Below are positions 6,972 through 15,005 of a stretch of DNA of 21,163 nt, piece after piece; the stretch's first letter is position 1; each line of letters opens with the position of its first letter. Origin of the DNA: Chitinophaga pinensis (GTDB lineage Bacteria > Bacteroidota > Bacteroidia > NS11-12g > UBA9320); contig CAMDCQ010000010.1 in the NCBI GenBank assembly GCA_945890595.1, forward strand, positions 1 to 21,163, written 5' to 3'. Position numbers and translations under genes: made by a program. The notes below the pieces were generated by a model. The model saw only the letters and a list, made by a program, of their open reading frames with translations. It searched no databases and was not told where the DNA came from.

Positions 6972-7991
6972 TTGAAAACAGATATATTTAGTCTTCAGAC
7001 TTATGTGCAAAAAAATCAAGCGAACATCATTGTTCTGGCCGATGAGCACACCATGAATTATTGCTATCCCTTACTTTTGGAAGAAGTTCCTTATTTTAAT
7101 GTGCCCTATGGAGAAGGGTACAAAAATCTGGATAGCTGCGAGTTTATTTGGAAAAAGCTTGCTGAGTTTGGCGCAACACGAGAAACAATTTTACTATGTC
7201 TTGGAGGAGGGGTGATTTGTGATATGGGGGCTTTTGCAGCAGGATGTTTTCAAAGAGGGATACGATCAGTTTTAGTTCCTACTAGTTTGTTGGCAATGGT
7301 TGATGCCTCTGTAGGGGGTAAAAATGGAGTAAACTTCATGGGATACAAAAACTATATTGGTTCGTTTAATGAGGCTGAAGAAATCTTCATATGCGATATT
7401 TTCCTAGAAACCTTATCATACAAGGAAAAAGTAAATGGTTATGTGGAAATGCTTAAGCATGGTCTTATTGCAGATAGGTCCCATTATGATCAGGTAAAAA
7501 TGCTCTTTCTTCAAGAAAATCAACATCTTGAAAATCAACTCATTCTTGATTCCATAGCGATTAAGAAAAATCATGTCGATCAAGATTTTAGAGATCAAGG
7601 TATACGAAAACGTCTTAATTTTGGGCATACCATTGGTCACGCAATAGAGTCGTTTAGCCTAAAAATAAATGACGAAAACGAATCGCTTTCGCACGGAGTT
7701 TCAGTAGCCTTAGGTATGATAGTGGAAGGATATATAAGTACAGAGATGGCGGGGTTAAGCAAAGATGAACTTCATGAAATAACCATTGTATTGCAACGCG
7801 TAGTAAGTGGAATTAGTGACGATATACCCACATACGACGATTTAAAGCCTTATCTGCTGAAGGATAAAAAAAATACAGATCTAGGGATAAACTGTTCTTT
7901 AATTACAAGCATTGGCCAAGGTGTTCATGACCAGTATGTGGAAGCTTCGCTTATAAAAGATGGACTTGAGTTTTTAGCAAATCTTAAATGA
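6972..7991 (+). CDS. aroB: 3-dehydroquinate synthase
   Basis: Second step of the shikimate pathway: NAD- and divalent-metal-dependent cyclisation of DAHP to 3-dehydroquinate. Visible motifs are the NAD-binding GGGVICDMGAFAA (residues 78-90), PTSLLAMVDASVGGKNGVN with the active-site lysine K117, NGYVEMLKHGLI with metal ligand E159, NFGHTIGHAIES with H219/H223, and LSHGVSVALGM with H241. The reading frame as given opens at TTG (6972) and yields 339 residues, about ten short at the N terminus; the next in-frame ATG would remove part of the NAD fold. The likely original start is the ATG at 6938, out of frame by one base. The stop codon overlaps the aroA start (ATGA). All catalytic residues are intact, so the enzyme may still be active. 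Confidence 0.93.
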   Translation: MKTDIFSLQTYVQKNQANIIVLADEHTMNYCYPLLLEEVPYFNVPYGEGYKNLDSCEFIWKKLAEFGATRETILLCLGGGVICDMGAFAAGCFQRGIRSVLVPTSLLAMVDASVGGKNGVNFMGYKNYIGSFNEAEEIFICDIFLETLSYKEKVNGYVEMLKHGLIADRSHYDQVKMLFLQENQHLENQLILDSIAIKKNHVDQDFRDQGIRKRLNFGHTIGHAIESFSLKINDENESLSHGVSVALGMIVEGYISTEMAGLSKDELHEITIVLQRVVSGISDDIPTYDDLKPYLLKDKKNTDLGINCSLITSIGQGVHDQYVEASLIKDGLEFLANLK

Positions 7992-9238
7992 TAAGACTCT
8001 CGCACCCATCGTCGGTTGTAAAAGGAGATGTAAAGTTGCCAAGTTCTAAAAGTATAAGCAATAGATTGCTGATGCTACAAAAACTCTATGAGCCGGGTGT
8101 TTTTTTGGATAATCTTTCGGAAGCGAATGACACACAATTATTGGCGCGTATTCTGTCACAAGATTCACATCATTTGGATGTTGAAGATGCAGGAACAGCC
8201 TTTCGGTTTTTATTGGCTTATACTGCAGTAACGCCAGGCGAATGGATTATTAGAGGTACAGAACGATTGCATCAACGACCCATTGCAGAATTAGTAGATG
8301 CATTAAGAGTTTTTGGAGCAGATATTGAATACCTAGAGAATCAAGGTTTCGCGCCCATTAAAGTTAACGGAACAACACTTTGTGCAAGTGCCAAACTAAT
8401 GGATGTAACGGCTGTAAAAAGTAGTCAATTTATTTCTGCACTGTTACTCATAGCTCCTATGATAGAAGGTGAGTTTAACTTAAAAGTTAACACTAAAATG
8501 TCTTCGTATTCCTACGTTCAACTTACGATATCATGCTTACGCAGAATGGGTTTTACCGTGTTCATTAAAGGTCAATACCTGGGCGTAAGTAAACAACAAA
8601 AATTTGACGGGGAGTATTTCCAAATTGAGCCTGATTGGACCTCTTTCTACTACTGGTTAAGTATAGCGCATCTGGCCAAAGAAGTAGATCTTTTTTTTCC
8701 TGGATTACGCTTAGACAATATGTCAAAAGAACGAACTAAACTCTACGATGTAGGCAATAAGGCTATGTTTTTTGAAGAAAAAAATGGTGGTATTCGTGTT
8801 ACTAAAAAGGAAGAAGGCAGTATCGAAGTAGTAACGGACTTAAATTACACTCAATTTCCCGATTCAGCTATGACGTTCGCCATGCTCATACCTGCAGTTG
8901 GCAAAAAAAATGTGAATCTGAGAGGGTTAGATAGCCTAAAGTACAAAGAATGCAATCGCGAAGATGCACTTACGCGGCACTTAGCTAAAATGGGAGTGAA
9001 ATTAACGAAAGAGGAAGAGCTTTGGAAATTGGATGCTACTCAATTTGATCTTAGACCAGACACGTACTTTGAAACTTATGGCGATCATAGAATGGCTATG
9101 TGCGTTGCGCCATTAGCCGTTTTGCAGCCAATTTTAATTGAAGATAAAGAGGTCGTAAAAAAATCGTATCCTCACTTTTGGCAAGATTTGAAGCGGGTTG
9201 GCTTTATTGTGGAAGAGGAGGCAAAGGGGTTAGACTAA
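7988..9238 (+). CDS. aroA: 3-phosphoshikimate 1-carboxyvinyltransferase (EPSP synthase)
   Basis: Sixth shikimate step: joins phosphoenolpyruvate to shikimate-3-phosphate. The 416 residues form the two-lobed fold, with KLPSSKSISNR (residues 16-26, K21 and R26 binding substrate), DAGTAFRF (67-74, PEP loop), SSQFISALL (145-153), FPDSAM with catalytic D292, KECNRED (320-326), and YGDHRMAM (364-371). The C-terminal VKKSYPHFW contains the conserved PEP-contacting lysine. The P to S change in PGSKS is seen as PSSKS and is common in this phylum. At the glyphosate-linked position equivalent to E. coli P101 there is F74. The ATG overlaps the aroB stop as ATGA, so translation is probably coupled. It is somewhat shorter than the 427 residues of E. 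coli. Confidence 0.95.
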   Translation: MIRLSHPSSVVKGDVKLPSSKSISNRLLMLQKLYEPGVFLDNLSEANDTQLLARILSQDSHHLDVEDAGTAFRFLLAYTAVTPGEWIIRGTERLHQRPIAELVDALRVFGADIEYLENQGFAPIKVNGTTLCASAKLMDVTAVKSSQFISALLLIAPMIEGEFNLKVNTKMSSYSYVQLTISCLRRMGFTVFIKGQYLGVSKQQKFDGEYFQIEPDWTSFYYWLSIAHLAKEVDLFFPGLRLDNMSKERTKLYDVGNKAMFFEEKNGGIRVTKKEEGSIEVVTDLNYTQFPDSAMTFAMLIPAVGKKNVNLRGLDSLKYKECNREDALTRHLAKMGVKLTKEEELWKLDATQFDLRPDTYFETYGDHRMAMCVAPLAVLQPILIEDKEVVKKSYPHFWQDLKRVGFIVEEEAKGLD

Positions 9239-9270
9239 TCCAAAAACTCTAGTGTATCTTCGTACCCAAT

Positions 9271-10326
9271 TTGAATACCTTAGGAAAGAATATTAGACTT
9301 ACTAGCTACGGTGAATCGCACGGGGAAGTGATAGGAGCGGTGCTAGACGGATTCCCTTCTGGATTCCCGATAGATAAGACGTTCATACAATATCAATTAG
9401 ACAGAAGAAAGCCAGGCCAAAGTAGTATCGCTACCCCTCGTACTGAAAACGATGAAGTAATCATTAATAGTGGTGTTTTCGAAGGTAAAACTACCGGTGC
9501 ACCAATCCATTTTCAGATTAAGAATACGAATCAAAATTCTAAAGACTATTCTCACTTAAAGGAGGTGTATAGGCCTAGTCACGCCGATTATACCTATGAG
9601 GCGAGATATGGCATAAGAGATTACCGAGGAGGTGGTCGCAGCAGTGCAAGAGTAACCGCAGGTTGGGTGGCCGCTGGAGCCTTAGTGCAAGATTTATTGG
9701 TTAAAGAAAAAGGGGTTTACATCGGAGCGTATGTGCATCAAATAAGCACTATAAAGCTAATTACTCAGCCTAGATACTATAGCTTAGATAGCGTTGAATC
9801 AAATATAGTGCGCTGTCCTGATGAACACATAGCCAAGGAAATGATTGACGCTATACACCAAGCTAGTGCTCAAAAAGATAGTCTTGGTGGTGTAATAGAA
9901 TGTGTGATTAAAGGCGTTCCTGCAGGACTAGGAAACCCGATTTTTGATAAATTAAATGCAGCACTGGCACATGCCATGATGAGCATCAATGCAGTAAAGG
10001 GTTTTGAAATAGGAGGTGGCTTTGAAATGAGCAGCAAACGAGGTTCAGAGGTAAATGATTCATTTACGTTAGCGGATGGTAAAACACAAACAACAACCAA
10101 TAATTCGGGAGGTATTCAAGGTGGGATAAGCAATGGAATGGATATCGTTTTTAGAGTAGCTTTTAAACCAACCGCTACTATAGGAGTATCACAGCAAACC
10201 ATTACAAACTCAGGAGAAAATATCAACCTTGAAGCAACAGGTCGCCATGATCCATGCGTAGTGCCTAGAGCTGTACCAATTGTAGAGACATTAGCAGCTT
10301 TGGTCATAGGCGATTTTCTTCTATAA
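9271..10326 (+). CDS. aroC: Chorismate synthase
   Basis: Last shikimate step: FMN-dependent elimination of phosphate from EPSP to give chorismate. The 351 residues contain signature 1 (SYGESHGEVIGAVLDGFP, with H17), RPSHADYTYEARYGIRD (H104), signature 2 (RGGGRSSARVTAGWVAAG, residues 119-136) and signature 3 (TGRHDPCVVPRAVPIVE near the C terminus). The start is TTG at 9271: an in-frame stop lies at 9250-9252, no ATG or GTG lies between, and the N terminus NTLGKNIRLTSYGESHG aligns as expected with family members that begin MNTxG. No Shine-Dalgarno is visible. It follows aroA by 32 bases and is likely co-transcribed. The motif 2 sequence VTAGW, where most family members have ETAxR, is unusual. 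Confidence 0.94.
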   Translation: MNTLGKNIRLTSYGESHGEVIGAVLDGFPSGFPIDKTFIQYQLDRRKPGQSSIATPRTENDEVIINSGVFEGKTTGAPIHFQIKNTNQNSKDYSHLKEVYRPSHADYTYEARYGIRDYRGGGRSSARVTAGWVAAGALVQDLLVKEKGVYIGAYVHQISTIKLITQPRYYSLDSVESNIVRCPDEHIAKEMIDAIHQASAQKDSLGGVIECVIKGVPAGLGNPIFDKLNAALAHAMMSINAVKGFEIGGGFEMSSKRGSEVNDSFTLADGKTQTTTNNSGGIQGGISNGMDIVFRVAFKPTATIGVSQQTITNSGENINLEATGRHDPCVVPRAVPIVETLAALVIGDFLL

Positions 10327-10428
10327 ACTGCACAAGGGAAGTAAATAGGTCGAAGGTGTTCATCTTAAAAAGTCCCTGGATTAAAGCATTTCCCTTTCTT
10401 TTAACAAACACCAGGTAAGTTAAAGCCT

Positions 10429-10436
10429 TAACTTTG
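10429..10436 (+). promoter_or_regulatory. Candidate -7 box of the alpha/beta hydrolase gene
   Basis: TAACTTTG matches TAnnTTTG exactly and ends eight bases before the ATG at 10445, so the transcript would have a leader of only a few bases. No -33 TTG is found at the normal spacing. Confidence 0.33.
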
Positions 10437-10444
10437 TAGCATCA

Positions 10445-11269
10445 ATGCAAAAAGCGATTATTTTTATTTTAGGCAGATACCTAAATTTTATAAACCTCAT
10501 CTCCAAAAAGATAGGAGGGAAGCATGCTTTTTTATTGTTTTGCTATCCTTTTCCGGTAAAACTAAAACCATCGCAAGCTAAATTTTTGGAAACGAGTAAG
10601 CAGTCTTTTCTCCTGTTTGAAGGTAAGAAAATTGCCTGTTTTTCATGGGGAAGTGGTCCTCAAACTATTTTGTGTTTGCATGGCTGGCAAAGTCAGAGTT
10701 ATCGTTGGAAAAAGTATGTGGAAACTTTCGATAAAGAAAAATTTACCATTATTGCTATTGATGCTCCGGCACATGGTAAATCGGAAGGTAAAATATTCAA
10801 TGTGCCTATTTACGCTAGATTAATAGAATTAGTATTAGAAACCTATACGGTTACCTATATACTTGCTCATAGTTTAGGTGCCTTTGCCACCATGTGTCTG
10901 TTTTATGAAAAACCGCAATTAGCGTTAAAGAAAGTAGCATTATTGGGCACTCCGGGTGAAGCAACAGAGTTTGTGGACGAGTACGCTCGTGTCCTGAACA
11001 CATTACCGCGTGTCAAGGCGAATTTGGAGTCGTATTTTTTAGGTTACGCAGGATTATCCCCTAGTTATTACTCTTCTATACGATTTGCTCCGTCACAAAC
11101 CTCACAGGCTCTTATTATACATGACGCTGGAGATAAAGAAGCTCCCTATGCACATGCGGTTCGAGTGAATCAATTATGGTCTAACAGCGAGTTAATTACC
11201 ACCAATGGATTAGGTCACAAACTAAGAGATATTAGCGTTGTAAACGACATAGTTCGTTTTTTTGATTAG
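10445..11269 (+). CDS. Alpha/beta-fold hydrolase
   Basis: A 274-residue soluble hydrolase of the alpha/beta superfamily. The oxyanion-hole motif LCLHGW (residues 76-81), the strand-turn AIDAPAHGKSEG (104-115), and the nucleophile elbow LAHSLGA with S143 are clear. The remaining triad members are D230 (in IHDAGDKEAP) and H258 (in GLGHKLRD). The N-terminal 60 residues precede the core and contain a weakly hydrophobic segment (about residues 3-19), which may associate with the membrane. The substrate cannot be deduced; relatives include esterases, lipases and haloperoxidase-like proteins. It sits between aroC and the symporter, each with its own gap of over 100 bases, so it is probably transcribed alone. 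Confidence 0.85.
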   Translation: MQKAIIFILGRYLNFINLISKKIGGKHAFLLFCYPFPVKLKPSQAKFLETSKQSFLLFEGKKIACFSWGSGPQTILCLHGWQSQSYRWKKYVETFDKEKFTIIAIDAPAHGKSEGKIFNVPIYARLIELVLETYTVTYILAHSLGAFATMCLFYEKPQLALKKVALLGTPGEATEFVDEYARVLNTLPRVKANLESYFLGYAGLSPSYYSSIRFAPSQTSQALIIHDAGDKEAPYAHAVRVNQLWSNSELITTNGLGHKLRDISVVNDIVRFFD

Positions 11270-11362
11270 ACTAAATACATGCCTAATGCAGTATTGTTGT
11301 AGGTATATCTTGCTTAGACGCAGGTTGCCTGGTTTAACTTAAGCGTCATAAAAAAATAGATT

Positions 11363-11418
11363 ATGTCCAGTTGCATTTGCCAGGTATCTGTTTTATGAAA
11401 AAAAATACGTTGATTTGA
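11363..11418 (+). other. Two overlapping micro-ORFs leading into the symporter start
   Basis: An 11-codon ORF (ATG 11363, stop TGA 11396-11398) overlaps the ATG of a 7-codon ORF (11395-11418; MKKNTLI) by ATGA, and that one stops four bases before the symporter ATG at 11423. The chain could couple translation into the symporter. Both are short enough to arise by chance, so they are reported only as a pattern. Confidence 0.2.
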
Positions 11419-11422
11419 CCCA

Positions 11423-12826
11423 ATGAAAAAAATGGCCTTGCATTGGCAAGTAATTATCGCTCTTATACTAGGAATCGTATATTCTGTGGTGGCAGTTCAG
11501 CAAGGTTGGGTACAATTTACAGCTGACTACATTGCTCCTTTTGGCACCATATTTATTAATATACTTAAGCTAATTGCGGTTCCCATGGTACTCTTTTCCA
11601 TTATTTCAGGAATCACTAGTCTTAAAAATATACGGCAATTGGGTCGTGTTGGGATCAAAACATTAAGTATCTTTCTAGCGACAACGGTTACTGCGATACT
11701 CATTGGATTATTATTTGTCAATATTATAAAGCCGGGGAATTTCCCTTCGAATGCATCTAGGCTCGAAAAACGGGTAGAATATGAGCTATGGAGAAGTGAA
11801 CACCCCAATGTGCCTCAACTCGATAACGTACACGAAATAAGTAAGCCGGAAAATGCGGAATTAGTTGCATCAGTGCGCAATCGCCTTTCTATCCAAGAAA
11901 TGGATGAAACAACGGCAGATAAGTTAGCCAAAGCGTTGGCCGAAAAAAAGAGAGGTCCTCTGGATAAGATAGTGGATATTTTTCCAAGCAATATTTTTGA
12001 TGCATTACTCTCCGCTAATATGCTCCAAGTAATTTTCTTTTCTATTTTTTTTGGTGTAATTCTAATGCAAATACGCAAGAAAGACAGAAGGCCAGTAGCC
12101 AAACTCATCAATGGACTAAATGAAGTATTTATCGGAATGATAAATGCAGTCATTAAGATAATGCCCTTTTTTGTTTTTGCGCTTATGGCAGGTAGTTTGG
12201 TCGCTTCCGCAGGGAAAGATCTAGCTAAGTTACAAGAACAATTGGTGTTCTTAATGAATTATTCTTGGGTGTTAATTGTGGGATTAGTCTCTGTAGCATT
12301 TGGCTTGTATCCTTTGTTGATTCATCTGTTTGCGAAAGGTATGAAGTTTAGCACATTTGTAAAGGGGATGAGCAAAGCGCAACTTACTGCATTTTCAACT
12401 AGTAGCAGTATGGCGACATTGCCGGTTACCATGGAGTGTGTTCACGATAATTTGAAAGTCCCGAAGAGCATTACCAGTTTCGTTTTGCCAATTGGAGCAA
12501 CAGTAAATATGGATGGCACAAGCCTTTATCAAGCCGTGGCCGTGGTGGCACTTGCACAGTTTCATATGATAGAGTTAGATTTTACCCAACAAATGGTTAT
12601 TGTACTTACCGCTACTTTGGCAAGTATAGGAGCCGCTGCCGTGCCAAGTGCCGGTTTGGTACTTATGATTGTGGTACTAGAGAGTGTAGGGCTGAATCCT
12701 GCATGGATTGCAATTATTCTTCCGGTAGATAGAATACTAGACATGTGCCGTACCGTAGTAAATGTTACGGGAGATGCTGCCGTAAGCGTAATCGTTTCTG
12801 AGACAGAAGATATAAAAGAAATTTAG
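11423..12826 (+). CDS. Dicarboxylate/amino acid:cation symporter (DAACS), glutamate/aspartate type
   Basis: A 467-residue inner-membrane transporter of the glutamate/dicarboxylate symporter family. Family landmarks are STSSSMATLP (residues 325-334, hairpin HP1), NMDGTSLYQ (362-370), AAAVPSAGLVLM (404-415, hairpin HP2) and DRILDMCRTVVNVTGD (436-451). In the last motif D440, R443 and N447/D451 correspond to the archaeal GltPh residues that bind the amino and side-chain carboxyl groups and sodium, so an acidic amino acid is a more likely substrate than a plain dicarboxylate. A hydrophilic, charged segment of about 80 residues (104-184) separates the third and fourth membrane segments and is longer than in most bacterial relatives. 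The ATG at 11423 is chosen; M4 is an alternative. An in-frame stop lies 12 bases upstream. Confidence 0.92.
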   Translation: MKKMALHWQVIIALILGIVYSVVAVQQGWVQFTADYIAPFGTIFINILKLIAVPMVLFSIISGITSLKNIRQLGRVGIKTLSIFLATTVTAILIGLLFVNIIKPGNFPSNASRLEKRVEYELWRSEHPNVPQLDNVHEISKPENAELVASVRNRLSIQEMDETTADKLAKALAEKKRGPLDKIVDIFPSNIFDALLSANMLQVIFFSIFFGVILMQIRKKDRRPVAKLINGLNEVFIGMINAVIKIMPFFVFALMAGSLVASAGKDLAKLQEQLVFLMNYSWVLIVGLVSVAFGLYPLLIHLFAKGMKFSTFVKGMSKAQLTAFSTSSSMATLPVTMECVHDNLKVPKSITSFVLPIGATVNMDGTSLYQAVAVVALAQFHMIELDFTQQMVIVLTATLASIGAAAVPSAGLVLMIVVLESVGLNPAWIAIILPVDRILDMCRTVVNVTGDAAVSVIVSETEDIKEI

Positions 12827-12932
12827 TGTCTCTTTGTTCGTAACCTAGTCAAACATTAATGATTACTTTAAAATGTCGTTAAATGATGTGAAAATAGTGA
12901 GATTAGAGTTCTATTTGCAATAATTATAAAAG

Positions 12933-15005
12933 ATGAAAAAAATACTTTACCTATTCGTAAGCCTCATAACAGCACAAACTGTTTCTGCACAATGCGGAAC
13001 AGACGAATACAATAGACGATTATTTGAAAATAAGCTTCAAAACGGAGAAAGCTTTGCGGATTACATCGAACGTAATCTAGATTTTGAATTTGAAATAGCT
13101 ATTGATCCTAAAACAAAAAAAGCCACTCGAGTGATACCCGTGGTTTTTCATGTAGTGCATTCTTACGGTCCTGAAAATATTTCAAAGGAACAAATTGAAG
13201 ATCAGCTTCGCATTTTGAACGAAGATTTTCAGCGTTTAAATAGTGATAAGTCTAAAACCAGAAGTTTTTTTACAAGCAGGTCTGTAAGCATGGATATAGA
13301 GTTTAAATTGGCACGCAGAGCGCCAGATGGATCGTGTACAGAAGGCATCACAAGAACCTATGATCCTATCAATACCTATGAAAATTTTGAAAATAATAAC
13401 GAAGAAGTTAAGGCTGCAGTAAAGCCTTGGGATAGGAATAAATACTTAAATATTTGGGTAGTTACGGAAATAGTAAGCTCTAGCACTACAGGTACAATTT
13501 TAGGGTATGCTCAATTTCCTGGAGAGAACGCCGCTACGGATGGGGTAGTGCTAATTCATGACAGAGTGGGAACCATAGGTACAGCAAATGCTGTAGATGC
13601 CGGCAGAACACTTACGCATGAAATAGGACACTGGTTGGGATTATATCATCCCTTTCAAGGTGGTTGCAGCAGTCAAAATGATAGAGTAAATGATACTCCT
13701 CCAGTTGCGGCACCATCATACGGTTGTACCGCGAGTTCTAATCCTAACACATGTTCAAATGATAACCCAAATGAAATAGATAACGTTGAAAATTTCATGG
13801 ATTACGCCAATGGCGCTTGCATGAATATGTTTTCGTCAGGTCAAAAAACGCGCGTAGATGGCTTTTTAGGTAGTACAGCTATGGGTAGAGCTACCAATAT
13901 ATCTCTTGAAACAGCAACTACGACCGGAATTAACACAACACCTAGTTGTGCTCCAATAGCTGATTTTTGGCACAACTCTCAGAGTCAAACGATATGCGTA
14001 GGCGGTAGTATTAATTTTAAGGATTTAAGCTATAATGGATTGATAACAGACAGAGTTTGGACATTTGAAGGCGGAACACCGTCGGTTTCTACTTTTGCCG
14101 ATCCAACAGTAGTTTACAATACACCAGGGGTATATAAAGTAGAGTTAGAAGTAGGTAATTCGTTTGGCTCAACTAAAATTACAAGGACACTTTTTATAAA
14201 TGTTCTTCCTGCTGATGCAGCAAACAAGGCACCCTATGGCCAAGATTTTTCTGCGGTGACGTCAACCAGCAATTGGAGTTTGCAAACAGATTATAATAAT
14301 TATGGATGGAAACGAAATACACAAAGAGGATTTAGCGGTAGTGAGTGTTTAGAAATGAGAACCGACGCTAGTGGTCCTGCATCTCAGCGCTTTTCAGCCA
14401 TTATGCCTCCAGTTGATATGACCACTCATACAGGGCCGGTTTCACTTCATTATAAGTGGGCTTATGCTCGAAGGGATAATATTACTTCCGAGGTACTTCA
14501 AATTTGGACATCCACAGATTGTGGCCTAACTTGGAAAAATCTTAGGGTAGTAAATGGAGATAACTTGGCTACATCTGCCATTTCTCCCAATTGGGTGCCA
14601 ACCACCAAGTCAGACTGGGGAGCAAGTGAACTTGATTTGTCTGCTGTTGCGAGTAGCACTAATTTAATCATCAAGTTTGATGTAATTAGTAAGTCTGGGA
14701 ATTCTGTATTTTTTGATAATATTAACATAGGTTCTTATGCACTGTCTGTTCCCAGTTATCAAAACGACCTTAATTTTGACCTGATACCCAACCCCGCTCA
14801 AAATTCTTTACGTGTAAAAATGACGGCAAACACAAATGATGCGGTGATATCTATTGTAGATATCACAGGTAGATTACTTTTGCAGCAAAATTTAGATCCG
14901 AGCAATCCGCACATAAATACAACTGAACTAACCAATGGTGTATATACAGTTCGTATGAATGTAGAAGGTAAAAGCTGGGCTAAAAAATTGATAATCAGCA
15001 AATAA
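12933..15005 (+). CDS. Secreted M43 (pappalysin-like) zinc metalloprotease with PKD and T9SS sorting domains
   Basis: A 690-residue exported protease. A signal peptide is clear (MKK, hydrophobic core, cleavage likely after VSA near residue 19). The catalytic domain has the metzincin zinc motif HEIGHWLGLYH (residues 229-239), with H229, H233, H239 and catalytic E230, and the Met-turn NFMDY (M289). Cysteine pairs around 245-296 suggest disulfides. A PKD domain spans about 341-424, followed by a jelly-roll, MAM-like region (about 430-602). The last 75 residues, with FDLIPNPAQNSLRVK, ITGRLLL, LTNGVYTVRM and a basic KKLIISK end, are a type A T9SS sorting domain, so the protein should cross the outer membrane and be attached to the surface or released. 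The TAA stop overlaps the topA ATG by one base. Targets are unknown. Confidence 0.93.
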   Translation: MKKILYLFVSLITAQTVSAQCGTDEYNRRLFENKLQNGESFADYIERNLDFEFEIAIDPKTKKATRVIPVVFHVVHSYGPENISKEQIEDQLRILNEDFQRLNSDKSKTRSFFTSRSVSMDIEFKLARRAPDGSCTEGITRTYDPINTYENFENNNEEVKAAVKPWDRNKYLNIWVVTEIVSSSTTGTILGYAQFPGENAATDGVVLIHDRVGTIGTANAVDAGRTLTHEIGHWLGLYHPFQGGCSSQNDRVNDTPPVAAPSYGCTASSNPNTCSNDNPNEIDNVENFMDYANGACMNMFSSGQKTRVDGFLGSTAMGRATNISLETATTTGINTTPSCAPIADFWHNSQSQTICVGGSINFKDLSYNGLITDRVWTFEGGTPSVSTFADPTVVYNTPGVYKVELEVGNSFGSTKITRTLFINVLPADAANKAPYGQDFSAVTSTSNWSLQTDYNNYGWKRNTQRGFSGSECLEMRTDASGPASQRFSAIMPPVDMTTHTGPVSLHYKWAYARRDNITSEVLQIWTSTDCGLTWKNLRVVNGDNLATSAISPNWVPTTKSDWGASELDLSAVASSTNLIIKFDVISKSGNSVFFDNINIGSYALSVPSYQNDLNFDLIPNPAQNSLRVKMTANTNDAVISIVDITGRLLLQQNLDPSNPHINTTELTNGVYTVRMNVEGKSWAKKLIISK

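Noticed and set aside
9870..10307. Long open frames on the minus strand within aroC, and similar ones within atpD, topA and kup
   Set aside because: They lie antisense to well-conserved coding genes, with no domain or ribosome site of their own.
11317..11352. GACGC...GCGTC stem between hydrolase and symporter as a terminator
   Set aside because: The arms need a bulge and are followed by A residues, not T, on the plus strand.
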